Assembly (NCBI GenBank): GCA_022560735.1
Contig: JADFSO010000015.1
Span: 1-64,000 of the forward strand
Length of the DNA: 64,000 bases
DNA from: Pseudomonadota bacterium
GTDB taxonomy: Bacteria; Pseudomonadota; Gammaproteobacteria; Steroidobacterales; MnTg04
Direction of reading: 5' to 3'
The notes beneath the pieces were generated by a model. It did not search any database. It was not told the DNA's origin and saw only the letters and a program-made list of their open reading frames with translations. Both the position numbers and the translations under genes were made by a program. This document shows positions 15,717-24,524 of this stretch, in pieces. Each line of letters starts with the position of its first letter. Positions within the stretch are counted from its first letter, which is position 1.

Positions 15717-17836
15717 TCAGTCACCGGCATCCATGGGATACCCAGGCGGGTGAATTGCCAGGTAAACCGTACTCCACAACTGCGCCGCACTTGGATTCCG
15801 TAGTGTGCCCCTGGCCTTGTCCAAAAGGCGAGATGGTAAATTCACTATCCACAATGGCCCAGGACCACAACTCGGAGGTTTTGATTTTTTGTCCCTCTTT
15901 GATCACCTGCCATAAATCATTTCGATGATGCGCAATAAGCTGGCGGGTTGGCTCTGACAAATCGTCACGCGTCAATTGCCGTTCGAGCCCCGCCGCCAGC
16001 AGCGCCTGTTGCCAGGACCAGATGACACTACCGTGATAATGTCCGTTGCTAAAAATTCGTTGCAAGTTCTCGGACGCATAAACAGAATTGGCGACAACAA
16101 GACCAACCGGCGTCATCAAGCCGGCAGGGAAAGGCCGCATAATTCCCTGAAGTGCATATTCGATCTCTCCCTCTGTGGGCTTATCAAAAAGCATCATAAA
16201 TCCGATGTCGGAGTGAATAACGGGAATTGCTTTGCCATTCTTATCCAAAGACACAGCATAAAAACCAACCCCCTCCCCTGTCAGCGAAGACAAAGCCGGG
16301 TCAGCGGGTACCCCGAGTCGTTCCGCATAAGCCGTTATTTTGTTTCTGGCCTCGGTGGCTGAATAAGAAACCCGGAAAAAGGCAGGGGCTTTTTCCTGCC
16401 AAATTTGTGCGAATGATTCCGCTTGTGCAAAAACCGCATCCCCAGGTACATAGCTATCAAGGACACCACTTTCCTTCAGGCTCGCGATCGCCTGCAGGGC
16501 CGCCGGAACAAAAACAGCATTAACATTAAAGGCATATTTTCCGCCGCCCAATCCTTCGTTACTGTCGCGCCATTCGCCCACCTGCATGCCGTCCTTGATG
16601 CCAACCAGGTTGGTCGCGATCGGCACCTTGACGAACGGCTCCGCCATCCTCAGGACAAATCTCATGTTATCGACCAGGGCTGCACCATAAGTCTGGCCTT
16701 GGGGGGGTCTTGCGGGAAAGGAATGCGTCCGTCCTGACACGGGAAGGCGACTGGTCGAGGAAATAATGCGCAGCAACGGTCGGCAACATGTAATCGTCAT
16801 CGATCATTTTGTAATCGAAAATCGGCGAGTCGATCGCTTCACCATTTTCCTGCATGTGACGAAGGATCGCGTACTCACCAATGTCTTCTTCATGAGCCAC
16901 TTCGCCATTTTTGTCCAGACGCTCGATTACCGATCCCAGGCCGGCCTCGATGGCCTCGGATTTCAACACCGGCATCAACATACGCAAGGACAGCAAGGTA
17001 TCCCGGCCGAAGTAGGTTAAAAAGCGCCAGGATCCGGCGAGCATTTTTTCCTGGTAACTCAAAAACGACAATATCTGCCGGGACAATAGATCAGGCGCTG
17101 CCTCGTGATTGAGAAATTCGTTGCTGCCGATCGGCGTTAAAGGCTCGTCTCCGGTCAATGCGACGATGCGCAGTCGTAGTTTCTTGTCTTCAATTGCTTT
17201 GAAAGTGATGGCTGACGCCCCATTGCTTATCACCTCGCCGTCAATAACCTCAACGGAGAGCTTGTACCCTCCTCGTTGGTCAAGGCGGCTACGTGACCAT
17301 GTCACGTTGTTGTTGCCAATGGAGAAATTGCTTTCAACGACGCCCGGAACCTTGGCGCCATGCATATAATTTCGGATCGTGCGAATGCTCCCCAACACCG
17401 CCTTTTCCAGCACCAATTGCGATGCCGTGACCGTTATCTCCACCTGAATACCAAAGAGTGGTTCGCCATTGGCATTATATTGGCGAACGCCTGTCATATT
17501 CTCCATGCTCTGCCACTCAACCAGTTCATCCTGCTGCTTGAACCACAAACTGACCCCACTGTTTCCGGCCGGAAACGCAACAATCAGCCTGGGCTTCAAA
17601 CCGGATGTGAGTAGCATGTGTGCTGCTACTGACCCTTGACGATAGAATTCGTTATAAATTTTGCCTTCCTGCACGACAAAATGTAATTTCTCGCCCTCTT
17701 TTATTTGCTCCACAGGACCTTTTGTGGACAGGGCATATTGGTCAATTCCTTGACCACCTTGAAAAACACCGGAATCCCTGTCCTCAGTACAGGCACACAA
17801 AAAAGAGTACACCACGAACACAGCAACGATTTTCAT
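15717..17836 (-). pseudogene. Six-hairpin glycosidase-like lipoprotein, broken by two frameshifts
   Basis: Read on the minus strand from ATG at 17836, the product starts MKIVAVFVVYSFLCAC, a probable lipoprotein signal. A beta-rich N-terminal domain leads to FLTYFGRDTLLSLRMLMPVL, typical of glycogen-debranching-like (alpha/alpha)6 glycosidases. The frame breaks in a run of seven G at 16703-16709 (plus strand); removing one base joins AFLSRKT to PQGQTYGAALVDNMRF. A second break is near 15790; removing one C restores ESNAAQLWSTVYLAIHPP, which is the expected C-terminus, ending at the stop 15717-15719. About 705 residues when repaired. Base composition is lower in GC than the surroundings. It lies directly downstream of a truncated symporter, so a sugar-uptake locus is decaying. 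Confidence 0.8.
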
Positions 17837-17871
17837 ATTCTTTGTAGCCAGCGTAAAAAAATCAAAGATCA

Positions 17872-18120
17872 TCAGCTTGCTTCACGGTGAGCCATCGCCA
17901 GGCCGGTCGATGCATCCTGACCGGCGAGTCCGACGATGTGCTCGGAGCCGATATTGGAGGCAAAAATCGAGGCGCCGATTGCAATAAACCCCATGTTCCT
18001 GCCGGCAAGAAAATAGTCAGTCGAGGTGTTTTGATGGCGTGTTGCGGCAATGACTATGCCAATCAGGATGGCGAAATAAAGGCCGATGACCAGCCAGTCC
18101 AGTGTTGTCAATGCGTTCAT
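17872..18120 (-). pseudogene. Sodium/solute symporter (SSS), N-terminal remnant
   Basis: 82 residues, of which the first 76 or so (DYFLAGRNMGF, ASIFASNIGSEHIVGLAGQ) match the first two helices of SGLT-type sodium/sugar symporters, normally 500 residues or longer. Homology stops after GLAMAH, where relatives continue YELHAW; here the frame runs REAS and stops. The remainder of the transporter is missing and the glycosidase pseudogene starts 36 bases further on, so an internal deletion joined the two. Not expected to be functional. Confidence 0.82.
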
Positions 18121-18348
18121 GAAGCTCTCATCCCCGGGACAATTCGTTTAGGATTGGCTTGGGATTGTGTTGCTTATCCAATCTGCGTGTTTCTCTTTTT
18201 CTCATGATACCGAATGAACAGTGACGAATCGCACGGCCGTCCATGTTACTGGTAAAATCGGCGTCAGTGGCTGTTCTTTATTTGCCAGAGAACGGAACAA
18301 AGCCGTGCTTCCATTAGACTAAAACCAGGGAGGACCCCGTCAGATAAC

Positions 18349-20763
18349 ATGCTTAGGCCATCAGCATCCATACGCGGCATCGTGGCGACGTTAATCGTGG
18401 CTGCAGGCCCAATTGCGTTGGCCGATGACTCGCTGAACGTGGTTCGATCCGCTTCCCTGCATCAACAACTGCAGGCGGCGCTCGCGGCGAAGGGCCCGGA
18501 CTACCAGCCGCGCACCGAACACCTCCATTCCGATGGCTCGCCGCTGTATACCAATCGCCTGATACTCGAAGACTCGCCTTACCTGTTGCAGCATGCGCAT
18601 AACCCGGTGGACTGGTATCCTTGGGGACCGGCCGCCTTTGCCAGGGCGCGCGCGGACAACAAACCCATTTTTTTGTCGATCGGTTATTCCACCTGCCACT
18701 GGTGCCACGTTATGGAACGCGAGAGTTTCGAGGACCCGGAGGTTGCCCGGTTCATGAACGCGCATTTTGTGGCCATCAAACTCGATCGGGAACGGCGGCC
18801 CGACATCGACACCATTTACATGACCGCAGTACAACTGATGACCGGACACGGTGGCTGGCCGATGTCCAGCTTTCTCAACCTGGAGGGCCAGAGCTTTTTC
18901 GGCGGCACCTATTTCCCCCGGGCGCAGTTCCTGGATCTGTTGCAACAAGTCGAAGTCGCCTGGCGCGAGGACCGCCAGGTCCTGGACCAACAGGCGAGCC
19001 GGGTTGCCGCCCAGGTGCGCGCCATCACCCGCAGCGCCGAGGCCGCGGGTACCGTGAATGATCATGTCGTGCAAACGGCGGTCGGGATTTTCCATCGACG
19101 ACACGACTCGCGACTCGGCGGTTTCGGCGCCGCTCCGAAGTTTCCCAATGAACCGCGCTATCTGTTTCTGCTCGACGAGGCTTTGCGTAATACCGACGAC
19201 GATACCCGCGACCTGATCCGCTTTGATCTCAAAGCGATGGCGCGCGGCGGCATTTACGACCAGGTGGGTGGCGGCTTTCACCGCTACTCCACCGATGCCT
19301 GGTGGCGAGTCCCGCATTTTGAAAAGATGCTGTATAACCAGGCGCAGCTAGCGCGCATTTACGCGCAGGGCTGGCAGCTGACCGGTGACGCCGGTCTGGC
19401 GCGCGTGGCCCGCCAGACACTGGATTATGTGCTGCGTGACATGACCGCACCCAACGGTACCTTCTATTCGGCCACCGACGCCGACAGTTCCGGTGGCGAG
19501 GGTTTGTTTTTTCTGTGGACTCCTCAGCAGTTGCGCGCAGCGCTGACCCCGGCCGATGCCGACCTGGCCATCGATTTATACGGCGTGACCGAAGACGGCA
19601 ACTTCGAAGACTCCAATATCCTCCACCTGCCCCTGCCATTGACCGAATTCGCTACCCAGCGAGACGTGCCCCTGGCGAAGCTGCTTGCCCAAGTCGACGA
19701 TATCCGTGCAGTTCTCTATGCCAGCCGGGAACAGCGCGTGCATCCGGACCGGGACGAGAAGATCGTGACGGCCTGGAACGGCATGATGATTGTGGCGCTG
19801 GCCGAGGCCGCCCAGATTCTGGACGAACCGCGTTACCGGTCGGCGGCGCTACGCGCCGGCGAGTCCCTGTGGGAGCACAGTCGCCAGGATAAAGATAAAT
19901 TGTGGCGCACCCTCCTCGATGGGCGTTCCTCGGTACCCGCGGTCCAGGAAGATTACGCCTGGCTCGCCGATGGGTTTATTCATCTCTATGATTTGACTAA
20001 TGATGCGCGCTGGCTGGATCGGGCAAAGGTGCTGGCCGCGACCATGAACCGGTTGTTCTGGGATGATAAAGCGGGTGGCTATTTTATGAATACCGAAGCC
20101 ACGGACGTCGCCACCATGGCGCGACCCAAGGATAGCACCGATGGCGCCGTGCCCTCCGGTAATGCGGTGGCGCTGCATGTCCTGGCGAAACTGGCGCAAC
20201 GCACGGGCGAGGAAGCTTATCGCAGGACCGCCAATACCCTGCTTGCGGCCTTTGCAAACTCCATCAACCAAAGCCCGACCGCCTACAGCTATCTGCTGCG
20301 CGGAGCGCAACAGCTCGCCGACGGCGCGGCCGGTCCGCAACAATATGCGGCACGCGGAGCGATCAAGGTGAACGCCGAGCTGCGGTCAAACACGCTGGTG
20401 GTGGATCTCGATATCCGCCCGGGTTGGCACGTCAATGCGCACAAGATCCTGCAGGAGAAATTGATACCCACGGTTCTCAGCCTCGAAAAACCCGTCCCGG
20501 GGTGGCGTTCCGGTGCGGTGTCCTACCCGACACCCATCCTCAAGACCCTCGGGTTCCTGCGCGAAGAGCTGGCCTTGTACGAAGGAAAAGTGCGCATCAC
20601 GATGGATTTGCAACAGACCGATCCGGCCCTTGCCGGGCCCTTGATCCCGGTTGCGCTGCGCCTGCAAGCCTGCGATGACAGCGTGTGTCTGCCTCCGGAA
20701 CGACGGATCCTGCAGGTGCCGGCGTCCCGTCCACCATCTACGGCGCCCGCAGTTTCCAAATAA
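18349..20763 (+). CDS. Exported DUF255 thioredoxin-domain protein with C-terminal DsbD-alpha-like domain
   Basis: 804 residues. A signal peptide (about 1-26) is followed by the DUF255/YyaL (SPATA20-like) thioredoxin-fold domain: [17 protein letters not shown], then the redox site [10 protein letters not shown] with cysteines 116 and 119, and [12 protein letters not shown] long (alpha/alpha)6 cellulase/mannose-epimerase-like domain occupies about 220-640 ([20 protein letters not shown]). Residues about 670-795 resemble the N-terminal domain of DsbD, including [12 protein letters not shown] with cysteines 775 and 780. The two redox centres suggest a periplasmic disulfide-handling enzyme. Intact, unlike its neighbours on the minus strand. 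Confidence 0.83.
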   Translation: MLRPSASIRGIVATLIVAAGPIALADDSLNVVRSASLHQQLQAALAAKGPDYQPRTEHLHSDGSPLYTNRLILEDSPYLLQHAHNPVDWYPWGPAAFARARADNKPIFLSIGYSTCHWCHVMERESFEDPEVARFMNAHFVAIKLDRERRPDIDTIYMTAVQLMTGHGGWPMSSFLNLEGQSFFGGTYFPRAQFLDLLQQVEVAWREDRQVLDQQASRVAAQVRAITRSAEAAGTVNDHVVQTAVGIFHRRHDSRLGGFGAAPKFPNEPRYLFLLDEALRNTDDDTRDLIRFDLKAMARGGIYDQVGGGFHRYSTDAWWRVPHFEKMLYNQAQLARIYAQGWQLTGDAGLARVARQTLDYVLRDMTAPNGTFYSATDADSSGGEGLFFLWTPQQLRAALTPADADLAIDLYGVTEDGNFEDSNILHLPLPLTEFATQRDVPLAKLLAQVDDIRAVLYASREQRVHPDRDEKIVTAWNGMMIVALAEAAQILDEPRYRSAALRAGESLWEHSRQDKDKLWRTLLDGRSSVPAVQEDYAWLADGFIHLYDLTNDARWLDRAKVLAATMNRLFWDDKAGGYFMNTEATDVATMARPKDSTDGAVPSGNAVALHVLAKLAQRTGEEAYRRTANTLLAAFANSINQSPTAYSYLLRGAQQLADGAAGPQQYAARGAIKVNAELRSNTLVVDLDIRPGWHVNAHKILQEKLIPTVLSLEKPVPGWRSGAVSYPTPILKTLGFLREELALYEGKVRITMDLQQTDPALAGPLIPVALRLQACDDSVCLPPERRILQVPASRPPSTAPAVSK

Positions 20764-20792
20764 ATAACGCAACGCTCGTCCAACGGCCAAAC

Positions 20793-20813
20793 GGGGATAT
20801 TCACAATCTCCCG
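20793..20813 (+). repeat. Short repeat to the left of the toxin-antitoxin pair
   Basis: GGGGATATTCACAATCTCCCG matches the sequence at 21658-21678 at 17 of 21 positions in the same orientation. Both also share the GG-CAT-C-C core of the larger R1/R2 units. The pair brackets the toxin-antitoxin genes. Confidence 0.5.
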
Positions 20814-20862
20814 AAGACATTGATGTCTTAACGACTGTTGGCGAATATACCAACATCTGCTT

Positions 20863-21211
20863 ATGCGAAGGGAATCTAGGGCAATTTCATGGATAAAACC
20901 CGCGCATAAGGACTTTGGTAAATTTCCACAAAGGGGCACGCACAATCTTGCTTCGTGCTTTGACCATCGCGGCCGAAGGCAGCAAGTCGGATATTGCGAA
21001 GCCAATGAAAGGTTTCGGCCCTGGCGTTTATGAAATAGCGCTCGCTTATCGGTCTGACGCCTACCGGACGATTTACGCCGTGAAACTGGGCGAGGACATA
21101 TGGGTGGTTCATGCATTCCAAAAGAAATCAACCAAGGGCACCAAGACCCCAAAGAGAGAAATCGATCTAATTAGGTCGCGGATCGGTCAGTTGAAGAGGC
21201 AATTACGATGA
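20863..21211 (+). pseudogene. HigB/Gp49-like (RelE superfamily) toxin with a frameshift
   Basis: The natural start appears to be ATG 20863 (MRRESRAISWIKPAHKDFGK), which continues into the other frame after an extra base in the AAA at 20930-20932; deleting it joins KFPQ to GARTILLRALTIAAEG, exactly the spacing of Gp49/HigB relatives. Downstream the sequence is clean (DIAKPMKGFGPGVYE, IWVVHAFQKKS, EIDLIRSRI). As it stands, translation from ATG would abort, while a TTG at 20915 could give a 98-residue product lacking the N-terminal strand. The stop overlaps the antitoxin ATG. The toxin is probably inactive, or the base is a sequencing error. Confidence 0.75.
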
Positions 21212-21519
21212 AAGATAAACTGGAAATCGTCAAGGGCAGCGGTAATGTCTTTCGGGATTTTGGTTATCAGAATGCCGATGTTGAACAACTCAAATCCCAA
21301 CTGGCTGCCGATATAATCCGTATTCTTGACGCGCAAAAACTTTCTGTTCGTAAGGCTGCGACAAAAACCGGCTTCGATTATGCTGATTTTTCACGGATCA
21401 GGAACGCAGATCTCGGGCGTTTTACGATTGACCGGCTGGTAACCATATTGAATCGTCTAAACCAGCAAGTAGAGATCAAAGTCACGCCTGTTCATGACCG
21501 ACCCCTTCAAACGACCTGA
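21208..21519 (+). CDS. HigA-like XRE-family antitoxin
   Basis: 103 residues with the family signatures GNVFRDFGYQNADVEQLK, a helix-turn-helix (LSVRKAATKTGFDYADFSRI) and NADLGRFTIDRLVTILNRL. It overlaps the toxin gene by four bases, the toxin-first order typical of HigBA. The antitoxin usually neutralises the toxin by direct binding and represses its own promoter. This gene is intact although the toxin is frameshifted. Confidence 0.88.
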   Translation: MKDKLEIVKGSGNVFRDFGYQNADVEQLKSQLAADIIRILDAQKLSVRKAATKTGFDYADFSRIRNADLGRFTIDRLVTILNRLNQQVEIKVTPVHDRPLQTT

Positions 21520-21687
21520 AAACAGGCACTTCTCGGATTTCTGTGTCAAAGAGCGTCAGTTCTCGACACCGAATCACAACGATGCCATTAGCCCAGTGCT
21601 TGCAATCCTTTTTTCATCACCAGGTGTAGCTGTTCCTTGCGACACCAAAAGCGAAACGAGGACATCCGCAATCTCCCGACAGCATCG

Positions 21688-22974
21688 TTAGCAATCTTTT
21701 TCGCGCAACATCCGCATGATCGTGTAGCTGGCAATCACACCCACCGCGGCGAAAGCTGCCAGAAACATGAAAAAATGCTGGTGGCCGGCAAGCCCGGGTG
21801 ACTGATCGAGTAAGACGCCGCCGAAATAGGAAACGAAGATATCCGGTGTGAAACCCAATACGGACACCAGGCCCACGGCTGTTCCGGTGACAGCGACCGG
21901 CACTTTTGCTTCCTGGAACAGCGCAAAATAGAGCCCGCGCAGACCAAACATTGCCAAGGCCCCAAGCAGCATATTGCAAAAGAGCACCCAACCGGTACCC
22001 GGTAGCGGCGTGGTGAGGGCGAAGAAAAGATCCGACATCAGCAATAGGATGAAGGCAATCACGGTCATGCGCGAGATCGTGAATCGATCGCCGAGGAAAC
22101 CGGCGCCCAAAGCTGCGATCGGCCTCATCCAGGCGCCAATTGCGACCAGGCGCGCGGCGTCTACTTCGTTCATGCCATATCCCTCGACGGCATAAAGCGC
22201 GTAATTGTCAAACCCCTTGAAGCCGACATAGGCACAAACCACGATCAGGGCTTGGAGCCACACCGCCGGTATGCGCATGACGCGCATGATGTGTACCCAG
22301 ACAGTCTCGGTATGGGACGCCCATTTTTCGGAAGTCTCCTTGCCCGCGGGGTGTCCGTCCGATATCACGAACCATACGAACAAACCCGCCAGGACCGTGG
22401 CCGCCGTGTACCCATGGATAACGATGCGCAGCGCCTGCTTTTTTTCCTCGAAGGTCGCCGAGGAATAACCTTCTGGAAAGAAAAAACCGAAGCCCACCAC
22501 GGCGATGGATGCCAGGGCCGCGGCGAGCAGGCCGCGACCGCTATCCAATAGCCCGAAGGCGCGCCCCTGGTCATCGCTGCCACCCCAGTCCCGTGTCGCA
22601 CGGATCAGCGCCGCCCAAAAAAGCAGGATGGTGCTGACACCGAAGAAGCCCCACAAAATGAGTGCACCACGGTAGCCTGGGAAAGTGGCCATGTAGAGTC
22701 CGCCGGCCGCCGTCGTCCACAGTGAGAAAGCGAGCAGCTTTCGCGCCGGAAACCGATCTGCCAGGGGGCCGCCGGGAAAGTACGCGAGCATCGCGAGTAT
22801 TCCATAGATACCCTGTGCGGCACCTAGCTCAGTATTGGTGAGAGCGAATACCTCGAGCACCGTAGGACGAAAGAAGCGCGCGACGTGGAAGGGCAATGCA
22901 AAGACGGCCTCCCCTGCCACGACAAGGCCGATCATGAACAGTAATCGATGCACCGCGCGGGATTTATCGAACAT
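21688..22974 (-). CDS. Major facilitator superfamily transporter
   Basis: 428 residues from ATG 22974 (MFDKSRAVHRLLF); a longer reading from TTG 23022 exists but adds 16 residues without homology. Twelve membrane helices are predicted. The MFS pattern GGPLADRFPARKLL after helix 2 and DRFTISRM in the second half are the usual inter-helix loops. QGRAFGLLDSGRGL is reminiscent of sugar-phosphate/organic anion carriers (UhpC/GlpT branch), but the substrate cannot be read. It ends about 10 bases after the degenerate repeat at 21658-21678 and starts near repeat module R2. Confidence 0.85.
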   Translation of the reverse strand: MFDKSRAVHRLLFMIGLVVAGEAVFALPFHVARFFRPTVLEVFALTNTELGAAQGIYGILAMLAYFPGGPLADRFPARKLLAFSLWTTAAGGLYMATFPGYRGALILWGFFGVSTILLFWAALIRATRDWGGSDDQGRAFGLLDSGRGLLAAALASIAVVGFGFFFPEGYSSATFEEKKQALRIVIHGYTAATVLAGLFVWFVISDGHPAGKETSEKWASHTETVWVHIMRVMRIPAVWLQALIVVCAYVGFKGFDNYALYAVEGYGMNEVDAARLVAIGAWMRPIAALGAGFLGDRFTISRMTVIAFILLLMSDLFFALTTPLPGTGWVLFCNMLLGALAMFGLRGLYFALFQEAKVPVAVTGTAVGLVSVLGFTPDIFVSYFGGVLLDQSPGLAGHQHFFMFLAAFAAVGVIASYTIMRMLREKDC

Positions 22975-23082
22975 CCGATATCCAATGGCCGTGCGATAGC
23001 CGAATCCTCCACCAAGTGTCAATCATGCTATTTATCACAACAACCAGGGCATTCACAATCCAAGGAAAACCTAGAAGGAAAA

Positions 23083-23266
23083 CCTAGGACATCCACACCT
23101 TTTCGCAGGAAGAAGGAAAACCTAGGACATCCACACCTTTTCGCAGGAAAAAACCTAGGACATCCACACCTTTTCGTGAAAATCATCCTACTGCTGATCG
23201 GCCAAACAATCAGCTAGGGGGATATTTGTAGGGTTTGCTCAGAAAGTCTGTGGGTGTCCTTTGTTG
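23083..23266. repeat. Complex repeat module, copy 2 (R2)
   Basis: Three tandem units starting CCTAGGACATCCACACC at 23083, 23121 and 23154 (periods 38 and 33), a degenerate fragment (CCTAGAAGG) before them, a core at 23177-23239 and one inverted-type unit CAGAAAGTCTGTGGGTGTCC at 23240. The core (GAAAATCATCCTACTGC, CCAAACAATCAGC and GATATTTGTAGGGTTTGCT) differs from R1 at only a few bases, whereas the tandem units differ in their linkers (GGAAAA here, ACAAAA in R1). R1 and R2 are in the same orientation. The 448-base gap 23023-23470 holds this module and otherwise only the leader of the isocitrate dehydrogenase gene. Confidence 0.9.
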
Positions 23267-23470
23267 TTGTTCCCGTGGGTTGCCATCGAAGGGTTCGAAC
23301 ATCAGTTCGCTTGCCCCGCAATGATGAATGCCGTTTTTGGTTCAGCAATCGAGCCGGATATCGGCGGCCGCAGCGACGAGGAGCCAACTGCGGATTTTGT
23401 CGAGTAATGATCGACAGGCTGCTAGAATTACGCCCGGCCAGATTTCGGCCGACCGTACAAAATTGGAAAT

Positions 23471-24499
23471 ATGTCTGCCAACAAAAAAATTCCTGCCACG
23501 CTGATTCGCGGCGATGGCATCGGGCCCGAGATTTCGGCGGCCGCCATTGCGATCCTGGATGCGCTGGATGCGCCCTTCGACTGGGACGAGCAACAAGCGG
23601 GAATGGCCGCGTTCGACGCTTTGGGCACACCCTTGCCGGAGGCGACGCTGGACAGCATCCGCAAGACCAGGCTGGCGTTGAAAGGCCCGCTGACCACCCC
23701 GGTCGGGGAGGGTTTCCGCTCGATCAGCGTCGAGCTGCGCAAGCTGTTCAAGCTGTATGCCAACGTGCGACCGGCGCGCACTTATGTGCCCGGCGGGCGT
23801 TTCGAGGATGTCGATATCGTGCTGATCCGGGAGAACACCGAGGGCCTGTATGTCGGTGTCGAGCATTTTATCCCGATCGATGACGACCCGCACGCGGTCG
23901 CCGAGGCTTCGGGCATCATTACGCGTTCGGGCTCGCGGCGGATCGCCGAATACGCGTTCGAATACGCAATTGCCCACGGCCGCAGGAAAATCACGATCGT
24001 GCACAAGGCCAACATCCTCAAATGCCTGTCCGGGCTGTTCCTGGAAACCGCCAACCAGGTCGCTGAAAAGTACCGGGACCGGATCGAGGTCGAGACCCGT
24101 ATCGTCGATGCCTGCGCCATGCACCTCGTGCAGGACCCGTCGCAGTTCGACATGATCCTGACCACCAATATGTTCGGCGATATTCTGTCCGACCTGATGG
24201 CCGGGCTGGTCGGCGGCCTGGGCCTGACGCCAGGCGCCAACATCGGCAAGGACGCAGCTATTTTCGAAGCCGTGCACGGTTCGGCGCCGGATATCGCAGG
24301 CCAGGGGATCGCCAACCCAACCGCCCTGCTGCTGGCGGCGGCCATGATGCTCGACCACGTCGGTGAGAACGGCAAAGCGACGCGTCTGCGTGACGCCATC
24401 CAGGCCACGATCAACGATGGCGGGTGCCTGACCGGAGATTTGGGCGGCAAGGCGGGAACCGACGAATATGCGCAAGCCGTGATAGCGCAGCTAGCCTAG
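23471..24499 (+). CDS. NAD-type isocitrate/isopropylmalate dehydrogenase family enzyme
   Basis: 342 residues, the short homodimeric form. GDGIGPEI at the start, the substrate loop FRSISVELRKLFKLYANVRP near residues 79-98 and RENTEGLYVG at about 120 are seen. The metal-binding region TTNMFGDILSDLMAG, the coenzyme segment HGSAPDIAGQGIANPTA and LFLETANQVAEK fit NAD-linked isocitrate dehydrogenases rather than isopropylmalate dehydrogenase (leuB) because of SISVELRK. The TCA-cycle role is therefore likely. Single gene; a GGAAAT precedes the ATG. It converges with the next gene. Confidence 0.85.
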   Translation: MSANKKIPATLIRGDGIGPEISAAAIAILDALDAPFDWDEQQAGMAAFDALGTPLPEATLDSIRKTRLALKGPLTTPVGEGFRSISVELRKLFKLYANVRPARTYVPGGRFEDVDIVLIRENTEGLYVGVEHFIPIDDDPHAVAEASGIITRSGSRRIAEYAFEYAIAHGRRKITIVHKANILKCLSGLFLETANQVAEKYRDRIEVETRIVDACAMHLVQDPSQFDMILTTNMFGDILSDLMAGLVGGLGLTPGANIGKDAAIFEAVHGSAPDIAGQGIANPTALLLAAAMMLDHVGENGKATRLRDAIQATINDGGCLTGDLGGKAGTDEYAQAVIAQLA

Positions 24500-24524
24500 A
24501 TCGCGGTTTTCTGTACCAGCACTA

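Noticed and set aside
23397-23428. Promoter TTGTCG...TAGAAT before the isocitrate dehydrogenase gene
   Set aside because: The spacer is 20 bases, too long for a confident sigma70 promoter, so it was not listed as a feature.
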